DNA from: Multifurca ochricompacta
Taxonomy: Eukaryota > Basidiomycota > Agaricomycetes > Russulales > Russulaceae
NCBI GenBank assembly: GCA_022496185.1
Contig: WTXG01000408.1
Location: forward strand, 1 to 24,935
DNA: 24,935 nt
Direction: 5' to 3'
Shown here in pieces: positions 17,069 through 24,935 of this stretch (within the stretch, counting starts at the first letter, position 1; each line of letters opens with the position of its first letter). Under the pieces are notes generated by a model. It was not told where the DNA came from. It did not search any database and saw only the letters and a program-made list of their open reading frames with translations. The translations under genes and the position numbers were made by a program.

Positions 17069-17523
17069 TAGGCATGATCCTGGCATCTCTGTACCGATGC
17101 GTGCCGATGCATGCATTCTTAAGCCTACCTTCCTAGATAGGAAGGCAATGCACGGTCTGATCGGCACGCCCCACACTTCGCGTTTTTTCGCGTTTTTTCG
17201 CATTTCTATAGATATTGTAACTGATTCTTGTTTTATTTTGGATTGGATGCATGATCTGACTTGAAATTTCGTGGGATTGTAGTAATATATATATTCTTTC
17301 TGTGTATGCAAGATGAAGATCTCTGGCTGCCTCAAACCTTTCAAGTATACCTATGAGTATACCCACAAGTACTCAGATCCGTGTGAGTATAGGACTTGCG
17401 GCTCCGGGTGATCCGTGGGAACATACTCGTGCAGATCCGAGTATGGGATTATCTAATCTAAATACCCGCAAGTTCGGATCCAGGTAACTCACGAGTGCAC
17501 TCATGCTAGGCCCTAGCCATACT

Positions 17524-17886
17524 CAGCTTCGGGGATCACCTTGTTACAAGCCCAAAGAGAATTTTGGGTGCCCCCTTGTGGGCATGTTTCGGTCTTGTTT
17601 CTGTCATGATTATTTGTGATGACTTACTTATGATTACATTTCTGTCTCACCCTTTTTTGTTACTAAGGGTCTTACCACCATTCTGGAATGTTTGCATGCC
17701 AAAGCAAACATGTCTTCATGAGTTTCAGATTAGTTATTACTGTCTTGATCCCTCATGTACATTGTCTGGTATTAAACTACATAAAAGGGGCTGTAGAATA
17801 GCCCTAAGAAATCATCCTGTTTGAAAAATGTCCCCATTGTAACAGGTGAAGCTCCATGTACACTTAGAAACAAAAAGGGCAAAGGG
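17524..17886 (+). other. Unassigned stretch with decayed Cys/His-rich coding look
   Basis: Plus-strand readings give YYCLDPSCTLSGIKLHKRGC (about 17729-17790, ending at a TGA near 17822). Downstream, in another frame, come EAPCTLRNKKGKGCGDLSHW and AYHGGKCHASS (about 17849-17945). The spacing of Cys and His suggests remains of a zinc-binding domain, but I do not recognise a family and the frame is broken. A gene is not claimed. Confidence 0.25.
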
Positions 17887-17970
17887 TGTGGTGACCTAAG
17901 TCATTGGGCGTACCATGGAGGCAAATGTCACGCATCAAGCAATGACCAGGAACTGTGTCACCCACTGTGG

Positions 17971-18167
17971 TTTATTCAACCACAATGACGGTGTTCTGAA
18001 ACTGGAAGAAGCTGCAGCCCCAAGAGGACAAGATCCAAAGGATCGAGTCACACAGGGAGGCAGGATACCATTAGCACTATGTATCGAACTCATGTAGACA
18101 GTTACTCACCTGCAGCCCCAAGAGGACAAGATGGGGGCTACAGGCTGTTACAGAGGGTCTTATATAC
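17971..18167 (-). promoter_or_regulatory. Possible short minus-strand transcription unit with intron-like segment
   Basis: On the minus strand GTATATAA (18167-18160) is followed by a segment that ends ...CTGCAG and then GTGAGT (donor-like, intron start 18109). GTGCTAATGG (branch-like, 18077-18068) and CTGCAG (acceptor-like, ending 18012) come next, with AATAAA at 17976-17971. The 98-base putative intron is bounded by a 23-base direct repeat (18012-18034 and 18110-18132). A decayed LTR with promoter and polyadenylation signal is the simpler reading; 17887-18691 has TGTGG/CCACA ends compatible with one, but no duplication. Confidence 0.3.
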
Positions 18168-18219
18168 ATTTCTCAGTGTAACGAGGTAAGCAATGAGTGT
18201 AAGCAAGAATCAGCAAGTA

Positions 18220-18620
18220 TCAGTCAGCTGTATTGCTGACTGAGCCTTATCTCTGTGATTCGTAAGCTGCTTTACTCTGCTGACTGATCATGCTCCACAG
18301 TGTGATGTCATAATGACGTCACTGTGGAGTAGATAACTGATATGTAGTCTAGCCCTTTGGTCTGGAACACGTCTATCTACTGATACATGTGATTCTGTGC
18401 TAAAATTGGCCATGGCCCAACCTGGGCCCTTTTCTAGAGCTCCACTTACCTAGAACCTTCTAGGCTGGACTCCTCTTATCTTGATAGCAGCTCCACTTGG
18501 TCTAGAACTGTCTAGACTGTGGAGCCTTTGCTTATTGTGGTAACCACAATAGAAAGTCGACTTGTAATTCTTGAGTGGCTCTTGTGCTGACTAAGCAGCA
18601 TGTGACTATTACATGTGACT
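18220..18620. repeat. Cluster of short palindromes
   Basis: Includes TCAGTCAGC/GCTGACTGA (18220-18243). CTCCACAGTG/CACTGTGGAG lies at 18293-18329 and encloses TGACGTCA, the CRE-type site bound by bZIP proteins. ATTGTGGTAACCACAAT lies near 18534-18551, and further CATGTGAC/GTCACATG pairs lie around 18600-18640. No gene lies here. It is probably the U3 of the copia-2 5' LTR or of an older LTR, whose boundaries I cannot set. Confidence 0.45.
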
Positions 18621-18813
18621 CGGTCACATGATCCATGTCACGACTACATTCCCATGATCACGTGTTGAGACTGCTGGGTAATCTTCCCACAGTCATGTGA
18701 TCCAAAAGGGGAAAAGAAAAGGAAAAATAAAATAGAGCCATGACACCCATCTGTTGCTTCATTGCCCTAAAACTCTCACTCTTGCCACCTTGCTTGACCT
18801 TATATTTCCTCTA

Positions 18814-18827
18814 GGTTATGGGCCCTG
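18814..18827 (+). promoter_or_regulatory. copia-2 primer-binding site, half-tRNA type
   Basis: GGTTATGGGCCCTG, sharing its core with the copia-1 site at 10356-10370 and with the known Drosophila copia primer site. It lies 71 bases upstream of the copia-2 gag ATG. The 5' LTR of copia-2 should therefore end at or just before 18813, although its start is not identifiable. Confidence 0.68.
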
Positions 18828-18897
18828 CTGTTGCCTATTAAAGTATGATCTTTAACCCAGAAAATTTACACTTACTTTTATTCCAAGCACTACTGAT

Positions 18898-19863
18898 ATG
18901 AGTGAAGACTTCAAGATGAACATTGCAAAACTAGCCACAGATGGCTTGAACTGGGTCACATATAGGGACTGCATGTTGTGGGCCCTTGATGTGTGAGGGC
19001 TGTCAGAGCACCTTGCAGTGACTTCTGTCACCAAGTCGTATATTGACGCTGGGGACATAGGAGGACTGACCCCTGCCAGATGCTGGACTTTAGATGAGGC
19101 ATCAGTTAAGCAAATTATTGCTGCATCTGTTCCGGATACCGTCTTTAACTGCATCAAGGGTGGTACCCATGCAAAGAATGTATGGGACAACTTGAAGGCG
19201 ATCTTCAAGGGGAGATCTAGAAATTTGTTGATTGACTTGGGGAGGAAGCTTCAGAACATGTGGTGTGGAGAGGATGACAATGTACAAAATCATTTTGATA
19301 AGATCACTGACTTGTGTGAACAACTGGCAGCAATGGGGGAGACCATCAGCAACAACCAGTATGCCAACATCCTTATGGCATCCTTACCCCCTTCCTACAA
19401 TGGCCCTCTCAACTCTATCATGACCACTGCTGACATCATGGGCACCAATATCACACCCACATCCATCATCCAGCTCATCACTGACAAGTACAACAAGCAC
19501 ACCTTACGAAACCCAAAGCCAAGTCAAGATGAAGCTTTTACTGCAGATGCACAAAAGAAGAAGAAGAAGCACAATGTTGAGTGCTTCAATTGCCACAAGA
19601 AGGGGCATTTCAAGTCAGAATGCTGGGCAAAAGGTGGCAGCAAAGAAGGTCAAGGACTGAAGAAGAAGAGTGGAGCATCAGACAGCACTGCCACAGCAGC
19701 TGAGCAGGCAGGAGATGCTGAGGCATGGGCCACAATTGAAGAGATTGCAGAGGCACAGGGTGATGAAGACTTCACTAAGGATCAAGCAGCTGCAGTGCAT
19801 GGAGCACACACAGAAAGACGAGCGGAGGCCAAGCTTTATGACTCAGGGGCTTCACGCCACATG
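18898..19863 (+). pseudogene. gag: copia-2 Gag and start of protease
   Basis: Starts at ATG 18898 (MSEDFKMNIAKLATDGLNWV), with a TGA at 18994-18996 in place of an expected Arg, then stays open to the gypsy-B junction. It shows a copia Gag helical domain (VWDNLKAIFKGRS, LIDLGRKLQNMWC, YANILMASLPPSY), a zinc knuckle CFNCHKKGHFKSEC (C-X2-C-X4-H-X4-C), a charged linker, and the protease active-site motif LYDSGASRHM. There the coding stops at the LTR of gypsy-B at 19864. Unlike copia-1, gag and protease share one frame. The rest of Pol is not in the window. The sequence is clearly distinct from copia-1, so it is a different family. Confidence 0.9.
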
Positions 19864-20445
19864 TGTTATGTCCGGTGTGGGATGTTCCACATGACTTGTG
19901 CGACAGCATTGGTCAAGGGTTTCAGATAAGAGGTCAATAAGACCTCTTGGAGTTTCAAGGGGACAAGTCAAAGTCAAAGGGGCTGTTCCCTAAGACAATG
20001 TTGAATGGAAAGTGCCGAAAGCACTGAGACAGACGGGTCGAAGGATTCAAGGGGAAGTCCAAAAGACAAACACCGATGTATTCAATAAGTCGAGTCTGAA
20101 GTCTACAGTGTAGCTAGGACGGACTTATATATGTAAACAGACAGGCATCTATAGATAAGGATAACAGAGTCATGTGGGCCCAAAGATACGAAAGTGGAGG
20201 GTGTAAAGCCTGGCTTCTGATAGGGAATTAAGTAAGTGTCCAATTGTAGAGATAAGCAGATAAGAGAAGGTAATCATGAGCAAACAGTAAGTACATAAGT
20301 CCAAACAATGGTCACAGGGATGGAAGCAATGCATGTGAGGGGTCCCAGGAGGGAGATGTAATGAGGAAGTGGAGGGTTGGTGGGCGAGTGGGATCCCTGT
20401 TGGGAAGAGTGAAGAAAATAGGGCTGCTAGGCCCTGTTCGTAACA
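19864..20445 (-). repeat. gypsy-B 3' LTR
   Basis: 582 bases. On the minus strand it starts TGTTACGAACAGGGCC and ends CATAACA, where the gypsy-A LTR ends CGTAACA. TATATAAG lies at 20131-20124 and the conserved self-priming 11-mer at 20097-20087. Near its end several CG sites of gypsy-A appear as CA (for example GGAACATCCCACACC against GGAACGTCCCGCACC), showing directional decay. The flank at 19859-19863 is ACATG; the partner duplication is outside the window. Confidence 0.92.
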
Positions 20446-20459
20446 TCACCCTCCCTTCT
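20446..20459 (-). promoter_or_regulatory. gypsy-B polypurine tract
   Basis: Minus strand AGAAGGGAGGGTGA abuts TGTTACG of the LTR, equivalent to 7915-7928 in gypsy-A. Confidence 0.72.
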
Positions 20460-20476
20460 GGCTCGAGCTGACCCAG

Positions 20477-20914
20477 CTAGAAACGCGCACCATCATCATC
20501 CTGCACCAAGTCCACATAATTGTCTGCCAGGTTTCGATCTCCTATGGTGTATGTTTCGTCTGCCGCGCATTGGTGTGTGCGCAGGAAGCCATACGGGCCG
20601 CGTCGTCCACACTGGCAACATAGATCGTACACTGGACAGTCAAGCTCACGATGTCCCGCATTATGTTGCAGACACTTTCCACACCATCCTGAAGGGTTAA
20701 CAATGGTGGGAGCGACACCCAGACGTCGGAAGATGCAGAACTGACTCCAATGGAGGTTGCTTCAGCAGTGACGGCACCATTTGTGATTAAGGGGACAATT
20801 CCAGCTAATATGATACTTGCTGTCACATCGCCAGCAAGTCTCTCCTTGGGGGTTCTCGTGCATACATGGCATCTCAAATCGGTTCGGCAGCAATTGTGGT
20901 GCCGCCCCTAGTGA
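20477..20914 (-). pseudogene. gypsy-B ORF3 continuation: zinc-knuckle part
   Basis: In frame with the coiled-coil part at 20915-21670 after a TGA at 20917-20915. The four zinc-knuckle-like units of gypsy-A are all recognisable: CWRCDSKYHISWNC; CRHC then a TGA (20764-20762) then SNLHWSQFC; CGKCLQHNAGHRELDC; and CCQCGRRGPYGFLRTHQC. Every Cys and His ligand is kept in both copies even though other residues differ. It ends at TAG 20479-20477 after an acidic tail. The internal TGA replaces Arg of gypsy-A. Confidence 0.76.
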
Positions 20915-21670
20915 TCATGGGGGAAGGGGTCGTGCATAGGTGTCGGCGTACCTCTCAGCAATTGTCTGATATGCGTCCCCTATCTCCAACCTTTTCCAAA
21001 TCTCCATCAATTCCTGCTCCACTTGGAACATGCCTCTCGTGAGCCTCGTCATTTGCTTTGCGTATTCCTTGTACTGGGTATTGAGTGTGGTACGAAGCGT
21101 GAGGGTCTTCCGCAGTCTCATTACTTCGGCTTTGAGACATGGGAGTCGCATGTCATTCAATACCTTGTCGATCGCAAATGCGTGGGGGTCGTCAGCTGCA
21201 AGGTGTCCCAGCTGTTCGTCACTCATTGTGTGGTGGAGACGACCTGTGTACTGTTCTTCCAAGTAAACTGGGGCCCCATAGACAGGCCCGTCCTTTTTCA
21301 TACACCCTGCAACATCCATCCCTCCATTGGTGTAGAATATGTACTTAGCTATGACCTTTTCTCCATTGGCCATGGTAATTTCGAGGGGGAAGTACATTGA
21401 AGAGTTTGGGTTATTGGCGAAAAACGGAAACTCGGGTACATCATCATCTTGTTCCATGTCGAGGAGGTTGTTTGGGTGGGGTTCTTCAGAGTGGGTGAAG
21501 TCATCATTGGGATTGGGTGACTGGTTCTTAACGCGTTCTTCCGCAGCTTCATAGTCAATGGGAGAGGAGGGACGAGTGGAGGGGTGAGTGGAAGGAAAGG
21601 CTTCTACAACCACAGTAGTAGCAGCAAAGGTGTCGATGGCAGCAGAGGCAGCAATGAAGGAAGAAGACAT
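20915..21670 (-). CDS. gypsy-B ORF3, N-terminal and coiled-coil part, intact
   Basis: Unbroken 251-codon frame from ATG (MSSSFIAASAAIDTF) to a TGA. It shows the same parts as in gypsy-A: Ala/Ser/Pro-rich start, acidic segment (SEEPHPNNLLDMEQDDD), conserved core (YFPLEITMANGEK, YIFYTNGGMDVAGCMKKDGP) and a probable coiled coil (LKAEVMRLRKTLTLR, MTRLTRGMFQVEQELMEIWK). It lies 99 bases after the visible pol stop. No known family is recognised. The terminal TGA is shared with gypsy-A, so it may be genuine, with the zinc knuckles reached by readthrough or a separate start. Confidence 0.8.
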   Translation of the reverse strand: MSSSFIAASAAIDTFAATTVVVEAFPSTHPSTRPSSPIDYEAAEERVKNQSPNPNDDFTHSEEPHPNNLLDMEQDDDVPEFPFFANNPNSSMYFPLEITMANGEKVIAKYIFYTNGGMDVAGCMKKDGPVYGAPVYLEEQYTGRLHHTMSDEQLGHLAADDPHAFAIDKVLNDMRLPCLKAEVMRLRKTLTLRTTLNTQYKEYAKQMTRLTRGMFQVEQELMEIWKRLEIGDAYQTIAERYADTYARPLPP

Positions 21671-21769
21671 ATCGATTTGTGGTTAGGACATTGCTGGTGA
21701 AGCGTTGTTCTGGGGGAGAAAAGTTGGGAGCCTGCTTCCCTTTTAACTATTCTTGGGCGCCTGGGGATG

Positions 21770-23438
21770 TCATAAGTGGAACTCCATGATCAGGTCCAGG
21801 GCAAAGATATTCCCGGCTGGTTCCCACGAATTGTCAGAGTCTGGGAATCCCTTCCACTTGATCAGGTAATGCAGTTTGCGCCCTTGGCCTCGATAAGCGG
21901 AGTTTATAATCTGCTCCACTTCCCACTCTGCTTCTCCGTCAACTAATTCCAGTGGAGGTCTTGGGAAGTTCTCCCCATGAATGGGCGTTTCCTTGTATGG
22001 TGTCAGGAGCTTTGCATGGAAGACTGGGTGGATCTTCCACGTGGGGGGGAGTTTGAGTTCATATGACATGTCCGATAACTTCCTCATGATTCTGAAAGGC
22101 CCGTGACGTTGGGGTGCCAATTTAGCTGTGGGGTGTGACGTATGGATGTGCTTCCCTTCCAGCCAAACCTGTTCATTGGCTTGATAAGGTGTGAATTTTG
22201 AGGGCTTATCTGATAAGGTTTGTTGTGCTTTTAACAGGTTTTCATTGGTGGATTTCCGGATCTTGTCCCATTGGTTAAGTCGCTGTGAGGTTGTGGGGAC
22301 ATTTGTTGGCTTATCAGTCCATGTGGTGCATGGTACCCAGCCCATGATAAGGGAAAATGGGGGGGTCTTTGTTGTGCCATTAGGCCAGGAGTTATGCGCA
22401 AATTCCGCTGTTGCCAGCCAGTCTGCCCAGTCGTCCTGTCGTCCATTGCACCAGAATCAGAGGTATTGCTCCAGCCATTGATTGGTACGCTCCAACTGTC
22501 CATCTGTTTGGGGGTGGTAGGCTGTCGAGATGTTTTGCTGTATGTCCAGAACCTTGCATAATGCTCTGGCGAACGTCGAGGTAAAGCGTGGGTCTCGGTC
22601 AGAGATGATCTTTTCTGGGAGGCCATAATGCTGGTAGATGTGGTCGAGATAGAGTTTGGCCACTCCTTCAGCTGTGATGGACTCCTTGCATGGTATGAAG
22701 AGTGCTGCTTTGGAGCAGTCATGGTCTGTGATGGTCAAAATGGAGTCAAAGCCTTTAGAGTTGGGTAGTTTGACTATGAAATCCATGGCGATTGTCTGAA
22801 ATGGCAGAGACATAGTGGGGGTGATGGGGAGCATCGCCGGAGGATGCGGGTGTGTGTTTACTTTGTTAGCCTGGCAGTCTGCGCATCCCTTCACATAGTC
22901 TTCAACATCTTTTTTCATGTTGGGCCACCAATAGTCGCGTTTGGCAAGAGTGTAAGTGTTGGCAATGCCTGGGTGACCAGCAGAGGGGAGGTCGTGGTGA
23001 AAATGGATCACCCCCCTCTTAATGTTGTTGCCACCGGTGACAACAAGTTGGTCTCTGTCTTTCCACCAAAGACCATTAATCTCTTTCAGGTTATGTGTGT
23101 CCGCCCACAAGCGGCATAGTTCTGGGTTCATGTTTTGTGAGACTTGTGCCCACAGGTCCATATCATGAAGGCTGACTATGGCTGTCTTTGCGAACACCTC
23201 TTCTGGGAGGACGATTACATGGTCATTGTCATCTTCCCCTGTGTGCATGTCTGGCCTTCATGATAATGCATCTGCTCGCGCATTTTGACTTCCTGCAATG
23301 TGCTTCAGGGTAAAGTCATACTCTTCAAGCTCTAGGACCTCTCATGCTACATGTCGGCTGATTTTGTGGGGCTCCTTCCAGTACAACAGGTTAGAATGAT
23401 CCATGTAGATAACTGTTTTGTACGGATTTCCTGCAAGG
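21770..23438 (-). pseudogene. pol: gypsy-B Pol: RNase H end, integrase, chromodomain
   Basis: One minus-strand frame interrupted by TGA at 23344-23342, 23260-23258 and 22459-22457, each at an Arg codon position of gypsy-A. It begins within RNase H (YMDHSNLLYWKEPHKISR) at the Tc1 junction. The integrase zinc domain follows (SAGHPGIANTY, GCADCQANK), then the DDE core (MDFIVKLPNSKGF, ISDRDPRFTS, STAYHPQTDGQLERTNQW), a GPF module (APQRHGPFRIMRK) and a chromodomain (EAEWEVEQIINSAYRG, LHYLIKWKGFPDSDNSWEP). It ends FHL then TGA where gypsy-A reads Gln, so the native end may be a few codons later. RT, protease and gag are not in the window. Confidence 0.93.
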
Positions 23439-23802
23439 TACAGTGCCTCACAAAACTGAGTCAATGTTTTACACTTTTGCATTGTTTGTTGAATATCACA
23501 TCAGCCAAAATAAATATAAACAAAGTCTTGGTATACCATAAAAGGTACAACATAAGGGTTATGTAATGCAACAATAATTATGTAAGTCTGATCAAAACCT
23601 GTGGAGCTATGCCCATTTCAAATTGGGGACTCATTGACTCAGTTTTGTGAGTGGGTATCAGAAATATCAGAATCTGATGCTCCACCAAATGTACAGCAAC
23701 CAATCCTTAATATATGGTTACCATAGTTATCTTAATATTGATGGGACCTGGAATAGAGCTATTTAACCATGGTTTACATTCCCAGAATATTATAATTTCC
23801 CA

Positions 23803-24227
23803 ATGCACCCCACCTCCTCTGCTCAGAAAGAAAACATGCTCTCTCTGGCCTCTGAAGGTCATTCCACTGACACTATTGCCTCCAGACTCAGCCCCAGCCA
23901 GTCCAGAGTCTCTAGGACACTCAGAACCCTCCTTCCCAACCATCAGTCACCTCATTTTGGTCATCTTTCCAAGCTCTCTGCTACCTCTGAACATGCTATC
24001 ATGATACAAATCACCACAGGAAAGGTTGCCAATGCTGTCCAGGCCACAAAGCACATCAATTCCATCATCCCCAACCATGTCTCTTCACAAACCATGAACT
24101 GGGTTCTTAAACAACATTCATTCAAGGCCGTAACAAAGAAGAAAAGGCCACTACTCCCTGCAGTACATTGCAAGAAGCACTTAGCCTTTGCTTTGAAGTA
24201 CAGAGAGTGGACTGTGGAGGACTGGCA
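23803..24227 (+). pseudogene. Tc1-like transposase N-terminus, left arm
   Basis: From ATG at 23803 (MHPTSSAQKENMLSLASEGH), about 142 codons of Tc1-type transposase. A first helix-turn-helix (TDTIASRLSPSQSRVSRTLR) and a second DNA-binding segment (SSQTMNWVLKQHSFKAV, KKKRPLL) are followed by CKKHLAFALKYREWTVEDW. The coding then ends at the fold-back junction and runs into unrelated frame to a stop at 24246. The catalytic DDE domain is absent. If expressed, a DNA-binding fragment that keeps end recognition without catalysis could act as an inhibitor, but that is inference. Confidence 0.82.
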
Positions 24228-24700
24228 TCTGACCCAAACCTGTTAATGTTGGTCTCAGCTGACCAAATCACCCTCTTCCAGTCCTCCATAGTCCAGTTTT
24301 GGTACTTCAAAGCAAAGGCTAAGTGCTTCTTGCAATGTACTGCATGGAGTAGTGGCCTTTTCTTCTTTGTTACGGCCTTGAATGAATGTTGTTTAAGAAC
24401 CCAGTTCATGGTTTGTGAAGAGACATGGTTGGGGATGATGGAATTGATGTGCTTTGTGGCCTGGACAGCATTGGCAACCTTTCCTGTGGTGATTTGTATC
24501 ATGATAGCATGTTCAGAGGTAGCAGAGAGCTTGGAAAGATGACCAAAATGAGGTGACTGATGGTTGGGAAGGAGGGTTCTGAGTGTCCTAGAGACTCTGG
24601 ACTGGCTGGGGCTGAGTCTGGAGGCAATAGTGTCAGTGGAATGACCTTCAGAGGCCAGAGAGAGCATGTTTTCTTTCTGAGCAGAGGAGGTGGGGTGCAT
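24228..24700 (-). pseudogene. Tc1-like transposase N-terminus, right arm
   Basis: Inverted copy of the left arm reading from ATG 24700, with KYQNWTMEDW in place of KYREWTVEDW. It extends about 16 residues further into the catalytic domain (KRVIWSAETNINRFGSDA) before crossing into antisense of the left arm. In Tc1 transposases this motif is normally WSDE, with the first catalytic Asp; here it reads WSAE, so the catalytic residue is lost even in the extension. The frame runs on to 24122 only by reading the left arm backwards. Confidence 0.82.
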
Positions 24701-24935
24701 TGGGAAATTATAATATTCTGGGAATGTAAACCATGGTTAAATAGCTCTATTCCAGGTCCCATCAATATTAATATAACTATGGTAACCATATATTAAGGAT
24801 TGGTTGCTGTACATTTGGTGGAGCATCAGATTCTGATATTTCTGATACCCACTCACAAAACTGAGTCAATGAGTCCCCAATTTGAAATGGGCATAGCTCC
24901 ACAGGTTTTGATCAGACTTACATAATTATTGTTCC

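Larger units (their letters stand above)
16032..17515 (-). mobile_element. Non-autonomous hAT-type element, copy 2 (inverted)
   Basis: 1484 bases, the same element as 14476-15977 in reverse orientation, flanked by its own perfect 8-bp duplication GCCATACT (16024-16031 and 17516-17523). Because the two copies have different duplications, they are separate insertions and not one palindromic transposon. Many differences between copies are CG versus TG/CA, for example CCCGG against CCTGG in the subterminal zone. It carries the same core (about 17215-17290), array and tRNA-like sequence. Confidence 0.9.
19864..23438 (-). mobile_element. Ty3/gypsy chromodomain retrotransposon gypsy-B, 3' part
   Basis: Minus-strand relative of gypsy-A: 3' LTR at 19864-20445, polypurine tract, ORF3, and pol from within RNase H to the chromodomain. 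It lies antisense within the copia-2 protease. Its 5' side is cut at TA 23439-23440 by a Tc1-like fold-back, and any remainder is beyond the window. It is more decayed than gypsy-A, with several CGA to TGA stops. Confidence 0.93.
23441..24935. mobile_element. Tc1-like fold-back: two head-to-head 5' halves
   Basis: The left end CAGTGCCTCACAAAACTGAG follows a TA (23439-23440), the target of Tc1/mariner transposons, inside the gypsy-B RNase H. A left arm (23441-24227) and an inverted right arm (24278 to beyond the window) flank a 50-base centre (24228-24277), which is extra sequence of the right copy. Both arms contain the transposase N-terminus, and neither has the rest. The right outer end lies beyond 24935, so the second TA cannot be seen. 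Confidence 0.88.

Noticed and set aside
14476..17515. One single 3-kb palindromic transposon
   Set aside because: Each half has its own complete termini and a different 8-bp target duplication, so they are two insertions.
24122..24300. Extension of the right-arm Tc1 frame past residue ~158 as new protein
   Set aside because: Those residues come from reading the inverted left arm backwards and are not transposase sequence.

Overview
This window looks like a transposon graveyard from a filamentous basidiomycete, probably an Agaricomycete of the Rhizoctonia type. That is inferred from the style of the elements: chromodomain Ty3/gypsy elements of Tf1/Tf2 type, Ty1/copia elements, hAT and Tc1 derivatives, and widespread CG-to-TG/CA decay. 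I see no convincing host gene, rRNA or bacterial operon. Nearly every long open frame belongs to a retroelement or DNA transposon.

Left block (1-11584): nested retroelements. A minus-strand copia element (copia-1; 3' LTR from 64 leftward, RT/RNase H at 111-1000, start of protease at 8516-8655, gag at 8640-10028, leader hairpin repeats, half-tRNA-type primer site, 5' LTR at 10371-10717) is split by a plus-strand gypsy element (gypsy-A, 1001-8515). Copia-1 itself sits in the proline-rich start of a third minus-strand LTR element (LTR at 10975-11584). Gypsy-A has LTRs, an 11-base self-priming match, gag, pol (protease, RT, RNase H, integrase, GPY/F, chromodomain) and an extra reading frame after pol (6701-7897). 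That frame encodes a coiled coil followed by four CCHC-like zinc knuckles. Gypsy-A has no target duplication, its flanks are separated by a missing stretch of copia, and its two LTRs agree in U3/R but differ strongly in U5. It is therefore probably a recombinant of two insertions.

Middle block (11585-18897): non-coding DNA transposons. A 1133-bp palindromic hAT-type element (11913-13045, 8-bp duplication TGTTCACT) comes first, then two copies of a 1.5-kb hAT-type element in opposite orientation (14476-15977 and 16032-17515). Each copy has its own 8-bp duplication, a ~56-bp tandem array and an identical tRNA-like sequence. The intervening stretches hold LTR-like promoter debris, a phased TGTGAC array, short palindromes and a possible intron-like tandem duplication.

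Right block (18814-24935): a plus-strand copia (copia-2) gag-protease is interrupted in its protease motif by a minus-strand gypsy relative (gypsy-B, 19864-23438). Gypsy-B carries the same extra zinc-knuckle frame. Gypsy-B is in turn split at a TA by a fold-back made of two head-to-head 5' halves of a Tc1-like transposon, which runs off the window.

Most promising for new biology: the conserved second gag-like protein downstream of pol in the gypsy family, the seven-copy RNA hairpin array in the copia leader, the fold-back Tc1 locus as a possible hairpin-RNA source, and the hAT elements that combine a tRNA-like Pol III promoter with a minisatellite resembling a copia LTR.
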